Origin: Vandiemenella viatica
Taxonomy: Eukaryota; Arthropoda; Insecta; Orthoptera; Morabidae
Reading direction: 5' to 3'
DNA length: 64,000 nucleotides
NCBI GenBank assembly: GCA_031002005.1
Contig: JARYHS010013630.1
Coordinates: forward strand, 239,823,539-239,887,538
Positions 1 through 12,721 of the stretch are shown one piece after another. The position numbers and the translations under genes are program-made. The notes under the pieces were generated by a model. It was not told the DNA's origin, ran no database searches, and was given only the letters and a program-made list of their open reading frames with translations. The stretch's first letter is position 1. Each line of letters starts with the position of its first letter.

Positions 1-700
1 CTCTCTGAAACTCAGTTCAAATTAACTTCGCTTCACGTTGAGAAGTGATACTTCCAAATGTGCCATGGTTGGGTTTGATCAATTGTGAACGACGTTTTTT
101 TCCCCCAAAAAATCTTCTAGCTGGATTAATATACAGCAAAAAAATATATAAAACTATTTTTATACATAGCCTACACTATTATCTACAATTTTTTCTATCG
201 CGTTAGTAGTTTTTTGATCTGTTCTTTAAAGAATTTTGTGCGCCGAATACGTAGCCAGTTAGACGTGAAGTTTTTTACCTCTTTGTCGTTAGAGTATTTT
301 TCCCTGGTCAATATTTTTTGAGGGATCCAAAAAAAATAAAAATAATAATAATAGGCACGTGTTGACAATTCTGGATCATAAAAATGATTATTCAAAACTT
401 TCTAGTGTATTTCTTCCGATTTCGCTTGCATATCAGAAACAGTATGTGACCGACAGTTCCTGTGAAGAAGAAGGCCTCACACAGAATGAAATGTTGCGTC
501 GTTTGGGCCGATAGGCCTCTCAAACCTTGCCCAAGAGTTCCCGGTAGCATGCAGCGTTGGAGTTCGTCGTTCAAGCAGGATATGGAAATACACAACACTT
601 TCAACAACACAAAAAATCCGAGCAAATGTGCGTCGAGCCTTGCATATTTATGGCTTAGTTGTCATATGATCTAAACATATACCTAGCACAGGGCTGAGGT
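1..700. other. no gene recognised
   Basis: AT-rich sequence with only short ORFs on both strands. None resembles a known family. I see no terminal repeats or SINE boxes. Confidence 0.5.
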
Positions 701-701
701 T

Positions 702-2150
702 ATGACAACAACTGGGACGAACCCTCAAACTACCACACCGACCACACCATACCATCATACTACTTCACTACGCCCCCGCCGCGGAATTAGGCTCTTCCGA
801 ATTACCCGCCATTACAGCAGAAACGGTGAGGCTAGGCATTCTTCGCCACCCATTAAGGGTGCCCACGGGGAGGTAACGCGGAACCGCCGCCCACCACGAA
901 CCAGGCCGAAGACCCTTCCAAAAACTAGCAGTATAGCTAGAAGCCTCTCTGTGGTACCTGCGCGCGACACCCGGTCCCACCCCTACCGCGCAGGGTCAGG
1001 CGGAAGTCGTAGTGACCGGGCACCGCATAGGACATGATCCTCCGCGCCAGCCGACCGAACGTATCGTCACTGAAAACGCGGCTTGCCACACTAGGGCGCG
1101 CTCCTAGTGCGCTTTCCCCAATATCCGCCCAACACACGTGTCCAGTGCGAGCACGGGTTCCAACGCACTCGTTCAAGCTCCAAAGAGCACCGTCGTAACG
1201 CACGATCCCAGGGTGAATGCTGGTACACCCCAGGTAAAAACAATGCACTACGAGTCCACACTTATATAGAGGACCTACTATGGAAGCATAAGAGACAGCT
1301 CCCACCAGCAGGGTTGCTACCCCTGAGCCCCAAGGGCCGAACTCAGAGGCCGAACCGAGAGGCGGTGAACCGCAACCAAGCACAGTCCCCAAGACCGTGG
1401 TACTGACCCCTTCATCGACTCCGGGGATTATGCTCCGCTGGCAACAGAGATGCACTAAGCATCTGGGGTGCTTGGTCTTCATTCACCAGGACACCCCCAA
1501 CACTGGAGCAGTCACGGAAAGGTTGGTCAGCATCTTGAGCTGCGGACAACACCGTAGTGAGCCAAGATGCAGCTTGACCACCCACAAGCCTTCCGTCCAG
1601 CAGGGGACGCGATCCCTTCTGAACCCCCAGCCCGAAGACCGGGAGCGACGGGACTGTGGACGCTGAGGCATGAGTCTCAGGGACGGCAGAGGCGGTGACA
1701 ACTCCCCTCCTACAACCGCCCCCTACAGGGACCCAATTCCGACGCCCAGCAATATCCCCTCTCTTGGTAGACGCAACAAGTATAAGACCGACACCGGCAG
1801 GTTTCAAAAATTTGCCAAACATCACAATTCAGAAGGGGTATTTTAACAAATACTTCCAGCTCAATCAACCTACCACATCCCTCCTGAGGGAGAACATTTC
1901 CTCCAACACCTTAGCTTGCGCCTATAAAGATACAAGAAAAGCATTGGGAGGGGAGGGGGCGCTCGAGACCCCCGGGTGCGCCAGACCCGTCATCCGGACC
2001 TCCCCGGAGAGAGGCCCAGACCCCTGGTGGATGTAGTAGCACAGGCAGAGGTCACTTGGCACAAAAATAAAAAATGAGAATACATTTCATGCAATGTAGA
2101 GGACTCCGCTTACGGCACTCAAAAACGCGCCATGTTGTCACACGCGCTGG
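702..2150 (+). mobile_element. GC-rich decayed block, possible 5' half of a non-LTR retrotransposon
   Basis: The block is much richer in G+C than its surroundings and holds overlapping broken ORFs in several frames (plus strand 702-1037, 1107-1406, 1397-1666 and 1695-2036; minus strand 937-1482 and 1412-1825). The plus-strand products are rich in Pro, Arg, Thr and Ser, as in ORF1 (gag-like) proteins of R1/LOA/I-type LINEs, but I see no CCHC zinc knuckle. Just downstream, at about 2074, a plus-strand reading begins MRIHFMQCRGL. That resembles the first strand of the AP endonuclease domain that opens ORF2 in R1/Jockey-group elements, and it breaks within about 80 bases. The ORF1-ORF2 reading is inference. 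A host CpG-rich exon or another repeat type is possible. Confidence 0.35.
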
Positions 2151-3019
2151 TAATGCTATCGTTCAGTTTCAATCAAATTTATCATAAATACTTTAGATGC
2201 AATGTACCCTGAATTAGAACACATTAAATGAAATTGTATTAATGTATGGCCAAGTAATCTCAAAATAAAAACATTTGCTTATTTTACTCACACCGTACAG
2301 AGTATATTAATGTAAATGTTTTTAATATTTTTTTTCGTTTATTTATTTGATATAATAGATATTGGGGACGAATTTTAAGTTCAATAGAGATTTTTATTTA
2401 GACCAGGTATGAAAAATGGTAGAAAACTGACAACTTTGACGGCCACTCATGTTCCTATTTATCCAGAGAAAATAATAATAATTAATAAAAAATTAATTCT
2501 ATATAAGGTGATCTCAATACACCACCCCCTGGAGTATATATATACATTTGAGTTTCCTTTATTTCTGTGTAACCTGCCTGGAATATAATTGTACAAAAGT
2601 TTAAACACAATATTCGGTTTTGGACCAACGAAACACATATAATGTGCACTTATTTTTTATTTTGTTTATCGATTAGAAGCCTTTGACAGATGATCAGTCA
2701 GAGGAGTGTATGGAATATGGCTGCGTTTCTACCTGATAACAGAACACCAAAAACGAAACCTTATGAAATTCGTAACAATAGCCGGTAATGTGAATACTAA
2801 CAACAAAGATAACCATTCGGTAAAACTGACGATGGTGAGTAAGGCAATGTCTGATAACCGTGGAAAAGCACTCGTGAAAATTCCTGAATAAATATTAGCC
2901 GGAGGCCAAATATGTTCAGCTCTTACCAAAGCCTTAAAAAAAAAATTTCGTAGATTTTTAAACGAATGAATTTTTAATCTTATTAAAGTTCGTTAGCTAT
3001 TTTCAAAAATAAAAAATAA

Positions 3020-3064
<45 letters not shown>

Positions 3065-3660
3065 TTTTCACGATCATTTACTCTTCCAAAATATTTCACG
3101 TTCTTTAAATCTTCAGTTTTTAATGTTTCATCAGAATTTGTAAATTCGCTTTTGATGTTACACTGTTACGAAGTCCTTCACGTGAATCAGTTCATAACTG
3201 GCTCAGTAACTTTTAAATTCAGAAGACAATTTACTAATTATTAATTAAGATTTCCCGTAAACTTTTGAGAACTTTATAGGAATTTAATTTGACATTAATC
3301 CAATTTTTCCACGAAATTCAATGTTATTCAAGACATTAGTCTTTGTCTGCAACTTTATTCACGAGGACTATTGATACACCGACCTCTCTCTTAAGCCAAT
3401 GATTTTGATAATAAATTACCTTCAAGACAATTCAGTATTAATAGAGGTTGTAAAGGACTTCCACCAATATCTAAAATTATGACACGAAAGATATTATTCT
3501 TCTATGTTTCCCTCAAGGAGATTAAAACAAAAGAGAACCCTGTCCCAATATTTTATACCGACGAGGTAATATCTACCGTATTGTTCCTATTACATACGAT
3601 TATGACATCTGCAAACAAACTAACTTTGGCTGTAAACAATCAGCACAATCCTTCATTAGA
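2151..3660. other. AT-rich intergenic DNA, no gene recognised
   Basis: Only short ORFs (for example 2706-2891 plus) without recognisable similarity. It contains the (TA)n tract listed separately. Confidence 0.5.
3021..3058. repeat. (TA)n microsatellite
   Basis: A run of alternating T and A of about 36 bases with AT-rich flanks. Confidence 0.95.
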
Positions 3661-4640
3661 TTAACGAATAGCAATGATCCCAGTCCACTACAATTCTTCT
3701 CCATTCTTATAGTTAATTGTCGTAATACTTTCCCTTCCTCTCAGTTTTCTAACTTAGCCATAGAAATTACAGTTGCATCATTCAGCAGCTCCTCCTGCAC
3801 CGATAGTACCTACATAAACCTATCGTTAGATTCCATCTTCGCTGCTATTTATTCTGTGTTTACTTTTTTCAAGTGTCCCCGACACCCTTGCTGTCTATTA
3901 AACCTGCTTGTGTTCTCTTCTCTCCAATCTCTTCAACCTCCTCACCTCCTACTTTTTTTAAATAAACTTTTCTTCGTTGTTTATTATTATCTCCTTGAAC
4001 TTTTCCCAATGTACTTCTGCCTTTCTGCCATGTACTAAACCTTTTCCTAAAATAATTCTTCAGTTCTGAAATTGGTGCATTTTTGTAACTGTGCCTATTT
4101 CCTCCACAATTTTGGTGGCTGGTTTACTGAATCGCCTAAGATCTATCAGAAGTTCATCGTGATCACTTATTCTTTTAATTACTTGAGACCAAAGACGTTC
4201 AATGTGTTCATAATAAATCCTGCTGACAACTTAAGTTTCTATCAGTATTATAGTCCGCGCCTCCCACAGTCAATACTCAATCCACTTTACCGCAACACAT
4301 TAAAAGCGATCTATCCTTTATTATCTGCACCAATGTTGCTCTAGGGTTGAAAATACTTGCAACCTGTTCCTCCCTTACCCTGCAGAAGAGAGCTTACATG
4401 TCTCCCATGGCTACTATCTAACAGCACAATCATATTTTTTCCTTCCACGCCTCTTCAGCACTTAATGTACTCCTACATATGCATGAGGCTCTTCCCCATC
4501 TTACTCTGGTTCAAGTCAAGCCTATTTTTCCCATAAATTCTGAAGTACCTGCTCTTCCTTCCTACTTACGTTATTTCGCCTACGACAGGTTGCCAGCTCC
4601 AAACTCACATTTTCACTCTCCACACTATTCCCATCATACT
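3660..4640 (-). pseudogene. decayed transposon ORF with SGNH/GDSL-like motif
   Basis: Reading the minus strand from about 4450 down to 4360 gives MIVLLDSSHGRHVSSLLQGK followed by a Gly/Lys/Tyr-Phe segment. This matches the block I, 'LL-x-DSHGR', of an SGNH-hydrolase-like domain found in accessory ORFs of some insect retroelements. Further toward 3700 the minus-strand readings stay hydrophilic but are broken by stops and frameshifts. The expected later motifs (GG-x-ND and similar) are only vaguely visible near 4250. It lies against the left end of the hAT element that begins at 4666. The family assignment rests on one motif. Confidence 0.35.
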
Positions 4641-4657
4641 TTTTTTCACCCTCTGTA

Positions 4658-4665
4658 GTCTGTGC
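4658..4665. repeat. 8-bp target site duplication, left
   Basis: GTCTGTGC, identical to 6874-6881. It flanks the hAT-type element. Confidence 0.8.
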
Positions 4666-6873
4666 TAGACTTGCGCATAATAGTTCGTGAAGGGGAGCGC
4701 TCAGTTTAGTTCGTAGCTCCCTCGCGAACTAGTTCGCTCTTTTAGTTCGTTAGTTCGCGTCTCGAATTCAGAGAAACAGAGCGTTCGCTCGCCTTGCTAC
4801 CGCTACTGCACGCGCTATTTTGTTTGTTAAGTCAGTTTTATTAGGACATAATCATTTTTTTGTCGTTTCTAAATGGAATTTAATATGACCTTCTTAACAA
4901 AAGTTATTGCTTAATAATAGCCCTTTCAAATTACATTAGCATGAACAGTTGGCGCCGATAAACCAAAGTGCTCATTTTCCTTTACACAAATGGGTAAATT
5001 GAATAATTGTGCTGTTTTTACTATTTACTTTACATGCATTCGTAGAATATTAATTTTTAAAATGGATTTGTTTATTAGTTCATGGAAGAAACATTACTTA
5101 TAAAAGGCGCTAATGATCCTGCCGTCGACGCGCCCTTAAACCCCAACAACAACACAACATTAATTATAAAATATTATAAACGCGTTTATTTTGATGAATT
5201 AAAATACTCGTTTATAAGTAATCGGCTTTTTTATATAAATAAAGTTTTGGAAATCATGGACAAAATATAATTCTACTATTGGCTACAACTTAAGTACTAT
5301 ATGACAGAAATAGTATTACCTATATTATTAAGAAAAATAACATTAATACTTCCAATGTGATATCTAATAATTAGACATATAAAAGTAACAGTGACCCTTG
5401 AATGAGAAAGTGGTAGCAATAACGAAAGTGCGTAAATTTCCAGTGAATTGGAAGTCATTGAGCTATTATTTTATTAGTGAAGGGGAGAATAATCCAACAC
5501 ACATTCACAATTTTTTTGGCGACGAATGAAACTAATGAAGACACAAAAGTTAAAATCTATTTGAATTTCGCAAGTCATTTCTTTCATCACTTTCACAAAG
5601 CTGTTAACTAACAGACTGAGATAAGTATTATATTATGTCAGCTTTAAAATCAGCACTAGAAAAATGTAAAAGATACTGTTTCTTTGGTTAAGAAAACAAG
5701 AAAAAGCCTTTAGAAACCAAATTCTCCACAGAAAGTGATAATATATAAAAAAATAATGCTCTAGTATTCGTTGATAAATGTCTGGAGTATCTTAGTAAAT
5801 AGTTAGATTTTAATGAAAGCAATTGGCTATACAAAATCCAAAAATTAAATTCAAATCACAGGGTTTCATTTGATGACTGTGAGACTATATTAGAGGTTAT
5901 AAATTTGCGAGAAAAAATTAATATCAAAGTAACAAACTTTACTCTGAAATAACAATATTATACGAAATCCAGGTAAAAGTAAGAGAAGTATTTCATGAAT
6001 AAAAATGAGCTTTTTCTCGAAATTAATTTGACAACTGAAAGCGATAAAGCATTTGACAATTTAACTGTAGACAAAAAAGAATTAAAGATGAAAGAAGTGC
6101 AAAAAATATAGCTTAAAAAATGAAATAGTAAAAACATACCTTTAATCATTTTCTACTCTTTCGTAAAATATTATATTTTTGAAGTGTATCATATTTTTAT
6201 AGGTTATTCTTTTTAAAAAATTCCTACCATCAACCGAAAAAATATTGGAAACCCTAGCGGCGAATGGTGCTAGTTCGCGAACGGTACCGCTCTCTATAGT
6301 TCGCGACCGGGAGCGCTCTGTTAGTTCGCGAACTGTACCGCTCTCTTTAGTTAGCGACCGGGAGCGCTCTGTTTAGTTCGCGAACGGTACCGCTCTCTAT
6401 AGTTCGCGACCGGGAGCGCTCTGTTAGTTCGCGAACTGTACCGCTCTCTTTAGTTCGCGAACTAGGTCCTCCAAGACAGCTCGCTCGCTCGCTCCCTTTG
6501 CTAGCGCTGCTGCACGCGCTCTCTTGTTTGTTATGGTAGTTGTGGTTATCGATGGTTGTCTTTTGATTGTTAATGGGATCAAAGTGTATTTTATTTTCAC
6601 ATTCCACGTTAAATTTCCGTTTGTGACTTCTGCAATAATTATTAATGTTGAACAATTTATTTTTCTTTTATTTTTATATCTGTGTCTTCAGTGAAATGTG
6701 TCCACAAGGAACTGTGTTTCATTTTAGATAATAAACTAAAACAAAAGTTGGTCTTCGGGAAAGGATCGAACGAACTAACGAACTAAGGAGCGAGAGATCT
6801 GGGAACTAGTTCGCGTAGTTCGCCTATGGGAGCGCTCTTCCGAACTAGTTCGTTCGCGAACTACACAAGACTA
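4666..6873. mobile_element. hAT-type DNA transposon, degenerate
   Basis: The element is bounded by identical 8-bp direct repeats GTCTGTGC at 4658-4665 and 6874-6881, the duplication length typical of hAT transposons. Left end TAGACTTGCG and right end CACAAGACTA form imperfect inverted repeats (TAG-A/T-CTTG). Both subterminal zones are dense in the hexamer AGTTCG and its complement. The interior is AT-rich. Short plus-strand readings (5082-5270; about 5636-5950) show Lys- and Asn-rich protein without a motif I can assign. No DDE block or C-terminal dimerisation motif is seen, so it is a non-autonomous or heavily decayed copy. The left subterminal sequence at 4775-4835 is repeated in direct orientation at 6480-6540, suggesting an internal duplication or nested relative. 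Confidence 0.8.
6272..6475. repeat. ~51-bp minisatellite inside the hAT element
   Basis: Units start near 6272, 6323, 6375 and 6426. Each opens with AGTTCGCGAAC(G/T)GTACCGC and carries a second half with GCGACCGGGAGCGCTCTG. Alternate units match best, giving a ~103-bp higher-order step. The motif is the same AGTTCGCG word found at the element termini, so the array probably grew from subterminal sequence. Confidence 0.85.
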
Positions 6874-6881
6874 GTCTGTGC
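6874..6881. repeat. 8-bp target site duplication, right
   Basis: GTCTGTGC, identical to 4658-4665. Confidence 0.8.
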
Positions 6882-9800
6882 ATCAAGGAATCTAATCGTT
6901 TCGCCCATCTTCCTGATCCTTTCACCCATTTCCCTGATATTTTCTTACTGCTCTGAAAGTTTTTCATCCTGTTCTGAAAGTATCTTATCTCTACAACAGA
7001 GAAGAAAATACCACGGAAGAGCCTCGTTTAGCTACAGTTTTTCCCTCTGGACTACATTCCAAGTGAAACCACTTCATGCCTTCAATTCAATCCACACAAT
7101 TCTCCACATATCTGCGACAGACGCCACACTTTTAGGCATGATTTTACCAAAAATTATTAGCACCTTTTAAACATTTCTTAAGGAATTTAATTGTTAATGT
7201 GATAAAACCGAATAAGTTTTCCAATGTGGTTAACTGATATCGTTTGAAACATTAGATTGAAGTTTTACTCCACAATCGGTTTACTGTAAGTATTAACTCA
7301 TTAAAAAAAAACAAAAAAAAAATAAAAAAAATAAAAAAATAAAATTATAAAAATTAAAAAATAAAAAAAAAACTTATGAACTTTAAAATTAACCGAAAGA
7401 TGGAATTTGATCTTTTGAAACTATTTAGTGTTAATGTGAATAACAACTAATTAGTTATCTACGAATTTTTTTGAACGTTATGAAACTATTACTTTAATGT
7501 TTTAAAAATAATTAACAACAAATTATTTGTAATACAACAGTTCAATAAAATTAGCTCCTTCTTATTCATTTCATAACTTAAACGAATGTGGAATTTAAAA
7601 TATCATCGTATGTAATCCTAATGTGAATAACATCGTTATTTAAGAATAATAATTATTTTTTGTTACTAGCAAGTTGTTATTTTAATATTTCATAACTAAT
7701 TAAATGACAAGCTGTTATATTTTCGACGGAACCAAGCCTACAATTGTGATAATACAACAACCGAAATCCAAAGTACTTATATAATTAGGTGTATAGGAAT
7801 TTAAAATTGTTAAATATTATATTTAAATGTAAATATAAATAATTCTTCTAGCTAACAATAATCCTAACAATTTAGTTGATACTTAAAAGTTTTAAATTAA
7901 TTGAGTCTACAAAACATAACGATTAACGAATTAAATCGTAGTTCTGTGTACAGAACTTCACACACGCAACCAACGATAGAATGAACTCAAATTTTGGATG
8001 TCTGTGGGTGACGTAGAAACACTGTCAGCAATGTACGAGTCATAATTTTTTTTCTTTTAAATACCGTCCTCACAATGCCATACTGAAACCCTTACAATTC
8101 ACGCAAAGCCGTTTCGAATACTAGAATTCAGTGACCGCTGAAGTGCAGTGGCATTTTGTATTCGGGGCACAAAATTACAAAACGGGTAGGCGTGTAAGAA
8201 GAGCAACGTCTCATTACGTATTGCGATCCAGCAAGCGGACGGTGAAACAACGCCATTAGCCGGCTGGCGCTGGGATGAAAGCCACCCCTCCCCTACTCAC
8301 ACAATCCAGTCTATCTAGCTACTCAACAGTTTTATGCTTGAAGAGACATAAATTAAATCTCCCCTCTACCGGGCTCGGCGAGCTTGAAAAATTAATTAGA
8401 GTTGAGAAACTTGTCTTTTAAATGATTTCCCCAGGATCCGGGCTCAAGATTAATTACATAATAAAACATTCTATTTAAACTTGCAATGACAGTCGTGAGA
8501 AACCAGAAGTTTTCTCACGGATCTCTTGAAGAGTGATTGTATTCCAAAGAAGAAGCGGATCGATGATACTTAAATGTATATCTCTGCAGATACCTTTCGT
8601 ATAGCTGAGGAAGCCATTATTTCAGAACAAGGAATTACACTTATTCAACATCGCCACATTGGTATTTTATCTGCGACTGGCCAAGCCCATTCGCGATCCA
8701 GTATTTCATTATATTTTAAATTTAACCATAAAGCGATGTTCCAGCCGCCATTACTCACGACTAATGAGATCGTAAATAACGACTCTGTCGCAATATCAGC
8801 AGAGCGCAATGAAATTATTGCGCCATATAAGTCGAGCCCTCCGTTCTCTCTATATTTTTAAACGTTACTTTTATTCAAAGTAATGTTTGTTGGCAAGGTT
8901 TTTTGTTGCAGTTAGTAAACACACGGATAGTTAACTTTTGATTACGGTTTCTAAAGCTTTCCATTTTAAACTGCACAAACCTGAAAATAAACTCTAGACT
9001 TGTAGACATTTTAACAAATTATAAAACAAGTTTGGTTAGCGCTAAAAAACAAAATGTAAGGGAAACCACTGCGTAAGTAATCGCATATGTTGTCGAATGC
9101 ACCACAAAAGAAATGTTTCTTTGTATTAATATTGTTTCATATTGTCATACTAAATAGAGCAACAGAATAAATTAAGGTTTTGCTTGAAAACAGAGGATGT
9201 GGAAAAGGTATTACAACGAAAAATAGTCAGTGTGAGTACGATTGAAATGAATGACACGTCGCTCAGTAAAAACCGTCTATCAATTGGCGAAACTGACGAA
9301 GAAGAAATACATTTTTTTTAATGACTTAGTGGATAAGAAATTACAGAGCTGTCTACCAATAGCAACAACCTGACAAAAATACTCCGCATCTTTTACCGTG
9401 CATACTAGGTAAGCTGGCAGCAATATTATCTAGTTATAGGGATTTTAATGGCCTAGTTGACACATTGGTTGCAATGGAATGCACGTATCCGGTCAACCGA
9501 TAAAACAACGTCTCACTTTTTTCTTCTTTTTTTTTTTTTTAAACCTATTAGTTTTCTGCATCATGGTAGGAGAAAAAATTACCAGCTATACTCGTAATTT
9601 AGTTTTCGAGACTGAAATAACCAAGAAGTCTAATAGCAAGCTTACAGTGCGCTCGATAGTATTAATGTCTTCTGAAGAGGATTTGCTATTGTGTTTTCGT
9701 TGACTGGAACAGTTTTATGTAAGTGTTTACTTCTTGTTGGAGTTGCAGTTTTGTCCCTATTATCTGCTGATGCGATGCTGCTACTCACACATGATCAGAT

Positions 9801-10345
9801 GAAATAAATTGTAGTAGATATAAGAAAAATTCTCATAAAAAAATTTACACGAAAAATCCAATTCATGTAATTGTATATGGAATGGTACACATGATTATTT
9901 AGACAGAAACGATATGTGCTGATTTATAGAATTTTTAAAATTACTCAATTGGTTAATTTGCTAAAACCATAAGCTCCAGAAAGATTGTGATATTTTTCAT
10001 GTTAAGTTTAGGACGCTACATAGTACTGTAAATTTTGAAAGAATTTTCGATCAGTAGCCACTGAAATAAAGCGAGGCGAATTATACTTTCCATGATTTTA
10101 CGCCAAAAGCTGGTATTATACAATATTAATATACAATTAAACCTTCTAAAATCTTACTAGGTAAGGAGTAAGCTTTAACGATATTAAGACAAGGAGGAAA
10201 CGATAGTTTTTCATCACAATTCCATGCATAGGTGATGTGTTCAGTATCACGCTCCATCTGGTTCACGTTGTTTTATAACAGCCGTACGCCAAGTTCAACC
10301 ATGAGGAAATATTCCCGGTGTCATGAAAACAGGAAATGTTATGTG
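6882..10345. other. AT-rich intergenic DNA, no gene recognised
   Basis: It contains an A-rich low-complexity tract at 7300-7375, a poly(T) tract near 9525-9540, and a less AT-rich non-repetitive stretch at 8240-8870 (reported as a finding). ORFs such as 8574-8861 plus (95 codons) show no known domain. Confidence 0.5.
7300..7375. repeat. A-rich low-complexity tract
   Basis: Runs of A interrupted by single T residues over about 75 bases. Confidence 0.9.
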
Positions 10346-10355
10346 AACATTAAAA

Positions 10356-10586
10356 GCTTTTACTTTTTTTCTTTTTGCTTGGGCTTTACGCCTCGTCGAC
10401 GTCGTGGATCATTAGAGGCGGGATGGGACTGGGGCAAGGAACAGGAAGGAAGCGTCCCGGCATTCGCCTGGAGTGATTTGGGGAAACCATAGCAAACCCA
10501 AATCTGGATGCCCGGACTGGGGATTCGAACCGGCGTCCTCCCGAATGCGAGGCCAGAGCGTTAACCGCTCACCAACCACGCTCGGT
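10356..10586 (-). mobile_element. SINE-A copy 1 (tRNA-derived)
   Basis: It reads on the minus strand. The B-box-like GGTTCGAATCC (seen here as GGATTCGAACC at about 10522) lies in the head, followed by a family-specific body (GGGGAAACCAT, CCCGGCATTCGCCTGGAGTG on the plus strand) and a terminal GCTTTACGCCTCGTCGAC next to a pyrimidine tract, which is the A-rich tail on the sense strand. A 10-bp direct repeat AACATTAAAA flanks it at 10346-10355 and 10587-10596, marking a full-length retroposed copy. ORFs running through it are coincidental. Confidence 0.85.
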
Positions 10587-10791
10587 AACATTAAAACCGC
10601 CAAGTTCCTGTGGGCGGGCGGGCTTAACATAGGATTACGTAGGTTTTATGTTATGATTATGTTGTGTTGCTAAAACTTTTCTACCAACAAAAAATACCGC
10701 GTTCAGCTTATTTAAAAGGCAACATGTCTGTGCAACAGGTAATTTATTATATGTAATCGTGAACAGTCTTACCATTCGTCTAATGAAACAA

Positions 10792-11031
10792 GTTCGTTTT
10801 GCTTATGGTTTTACGCCTCGTCGAATCATTAGGGGCGGGAAAGGACTGGGGACAAGGAACTGGAAGGAATTTAATAACGACCTTTTCAAGGAACCATCAA
10901 GGTATTCGCCTAGAGGCATTTAGGGAAACCATGGAAAACCCAAATCTGGATGGCCGGATGGGGATTCGAACCAGCGCTCTCCCGAATGCGAGGCCAGAAC
11001 GTTAACCGTTCACCCACCACGCTCTGTTAAA
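10792..11031 (-). mobile_element. SINE-A copy 2 (tRNA-derived)
   Basis: Same family and orientation as the copy 200 bases upstream, with B-box complement GGATTCGAACC at about 10962 and the TTTACGCCTCGTCGA terminus at 10810. Flanked by GAAACAA at 10785-10791 and 11032-11038, a short possible target duplication. Confidence 0.8.
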
Positions 11032-11044
11032 GAAACAACCTACA

Positions 11045-12720
11045 AACCGCAATCAGTACGCCAGGATTGCGACTTGAACCTGGGCTTGTTATTCCACGAT
11101 CCAGTATGGTGCCGATTTAACGTGCACGGCCAAACTGAAGGCTGCATAAGGTAGACTAGTGATAATATACTGAACAACATTCGTGTATAAATACGTGAAT
11201 GATTCATACAAATATATTAATAATCAAATAATCTCTCGTAATTATGTCATACATCAACAAAGATCCATTTGCATTGAAGACAAAATGTTGCATAACAAAC
11301 GTTTCTCACTTTCACCAGTACTCTAACTACTTACTCTTATTTTTACCTCAGATCGATTTATCACTCTTACGTAAATGTATAAAAATTATTTCTTCAGATT
11401 TTTTAATCATTTGGTTAAAAAATCACAGAGCAGAAATTTTTCTGTATCATTATCATATGCTGGAACACTAAGTCTGACAAAGTTTTTGAAATTTTGCAAT
11501 GTGAGAGTCCACAGAACAACAAGGTGTCTGTTTCAATGTCGAAGTTCATTTAGCATGATTAAATCTTTAGAGATGAATGTGGTGGTTGGAATTAATTCCA
11601 CAAGCTTACCACAGAAGAACATGTCAAGTCTGACTTTGAAATTATAATCTCACATTTGGAGTTACAATAATTTTATAATGCAGATTCACCATGCTGCAGT
11701 CGGTAGAAGAAATATATTTTTATGACAACCAGAAAAATATGTGTTTCGCAAACTGTTATTATCAAAGCTCCTTGCTGGGAGTATTTTTTATGTTTTCTGC
11801 CACTTATGTTGAGCAAATTGTATCTACACGACATGCGCGCGTGACACGGTAATTGTCTGGTTGTCTCTTGCGTCTGCCTAGAGGAAATAGAGCAGTTAAC
11901 TGAAGTGAGACAATAGCCAAGGGCTGAACTGACGTGAACTGGACAGGCCAGTCGGCAGATCTGGCGGTTTTCAGGCACGTAGATTCACTGCCTTCATACT
12001 AGATTAGTGTTAGGATGGTCTGAAACTGTAGTATCAAATTATGAAACAAAGACACTCATACAATTTTTTTGCTCTCCTCGCTCTAAAAACGCATTGTAAG
12101 GTACAGAATAATATAAAGTAAAGGTCGACAGCTTTTCAGCTCACCCTTGTATTTAATAAATACCAGAGAAGCATCATTGATTTTGATCCCTTTAAAAGCT
12201 GCCGTCGGAAAACTTGTCAAATGTGTATACGAATGATATGCCAGAATTACTTAGACTAGACGACCCATGCCAAAATTTCTCTAATAAAATGAGATGAATA
12301 GTAAGGTTGAATGCTTGTAATATAATGAAAAGTAGAACCGTACTTTTGTAGCAAATATATATATAAATATTTTAAGCGTAATAGGTACGCATCAAAATAC
12401 TCACAACATATTACGAAACAGTTAGGAAAATATAAAACACTTTGTATTTACGACAAACTGTAACTGACCTTAACAGAATACAACCAACCTCAACGAAATG
12501 CACACAACATATCAACATCTCTGAAATATTTGTTGCTGTGCGAATAAAATGCTTACATTGGAATTGTATAGCAAAACGACAGTGTTTCCGTAACAGAAAA
12601 AAAAAATCCAAAAAGCTTCTTATTGAATCAAAAAAAAAAGTGTATTGACATCTCTGTGATATCTGCTGCTGCAATCTAGGGACTTGGCTCTCAGTCTCAT
12701 ACGCGCTACCATCTTAAGCA
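11045..12720. other. no gene recognised
   Basis: AT-rich sequence. Short ORFs (11244-11471 and 11375-11647 plus; 11673-11978 and 12411-12674 minus) lack recognisable domains. It runs into the satellite array. Confidence 0.5.
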
Positions 12721-12721
12721 C

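Noticed and set aside
937..1825. Minus-strand ORFs of 181 and 137 codons as host genes
   Set aside because: They overlap plus-strand ORFs of similar quality in GC-rich DNA, where long open frames arise by chance. No domain is seen.
10232..11005. Short ORFs in both directions around 10.2-11.0 kb
   Set aside because: All lie largely in SINE-A copies 1 and 2.
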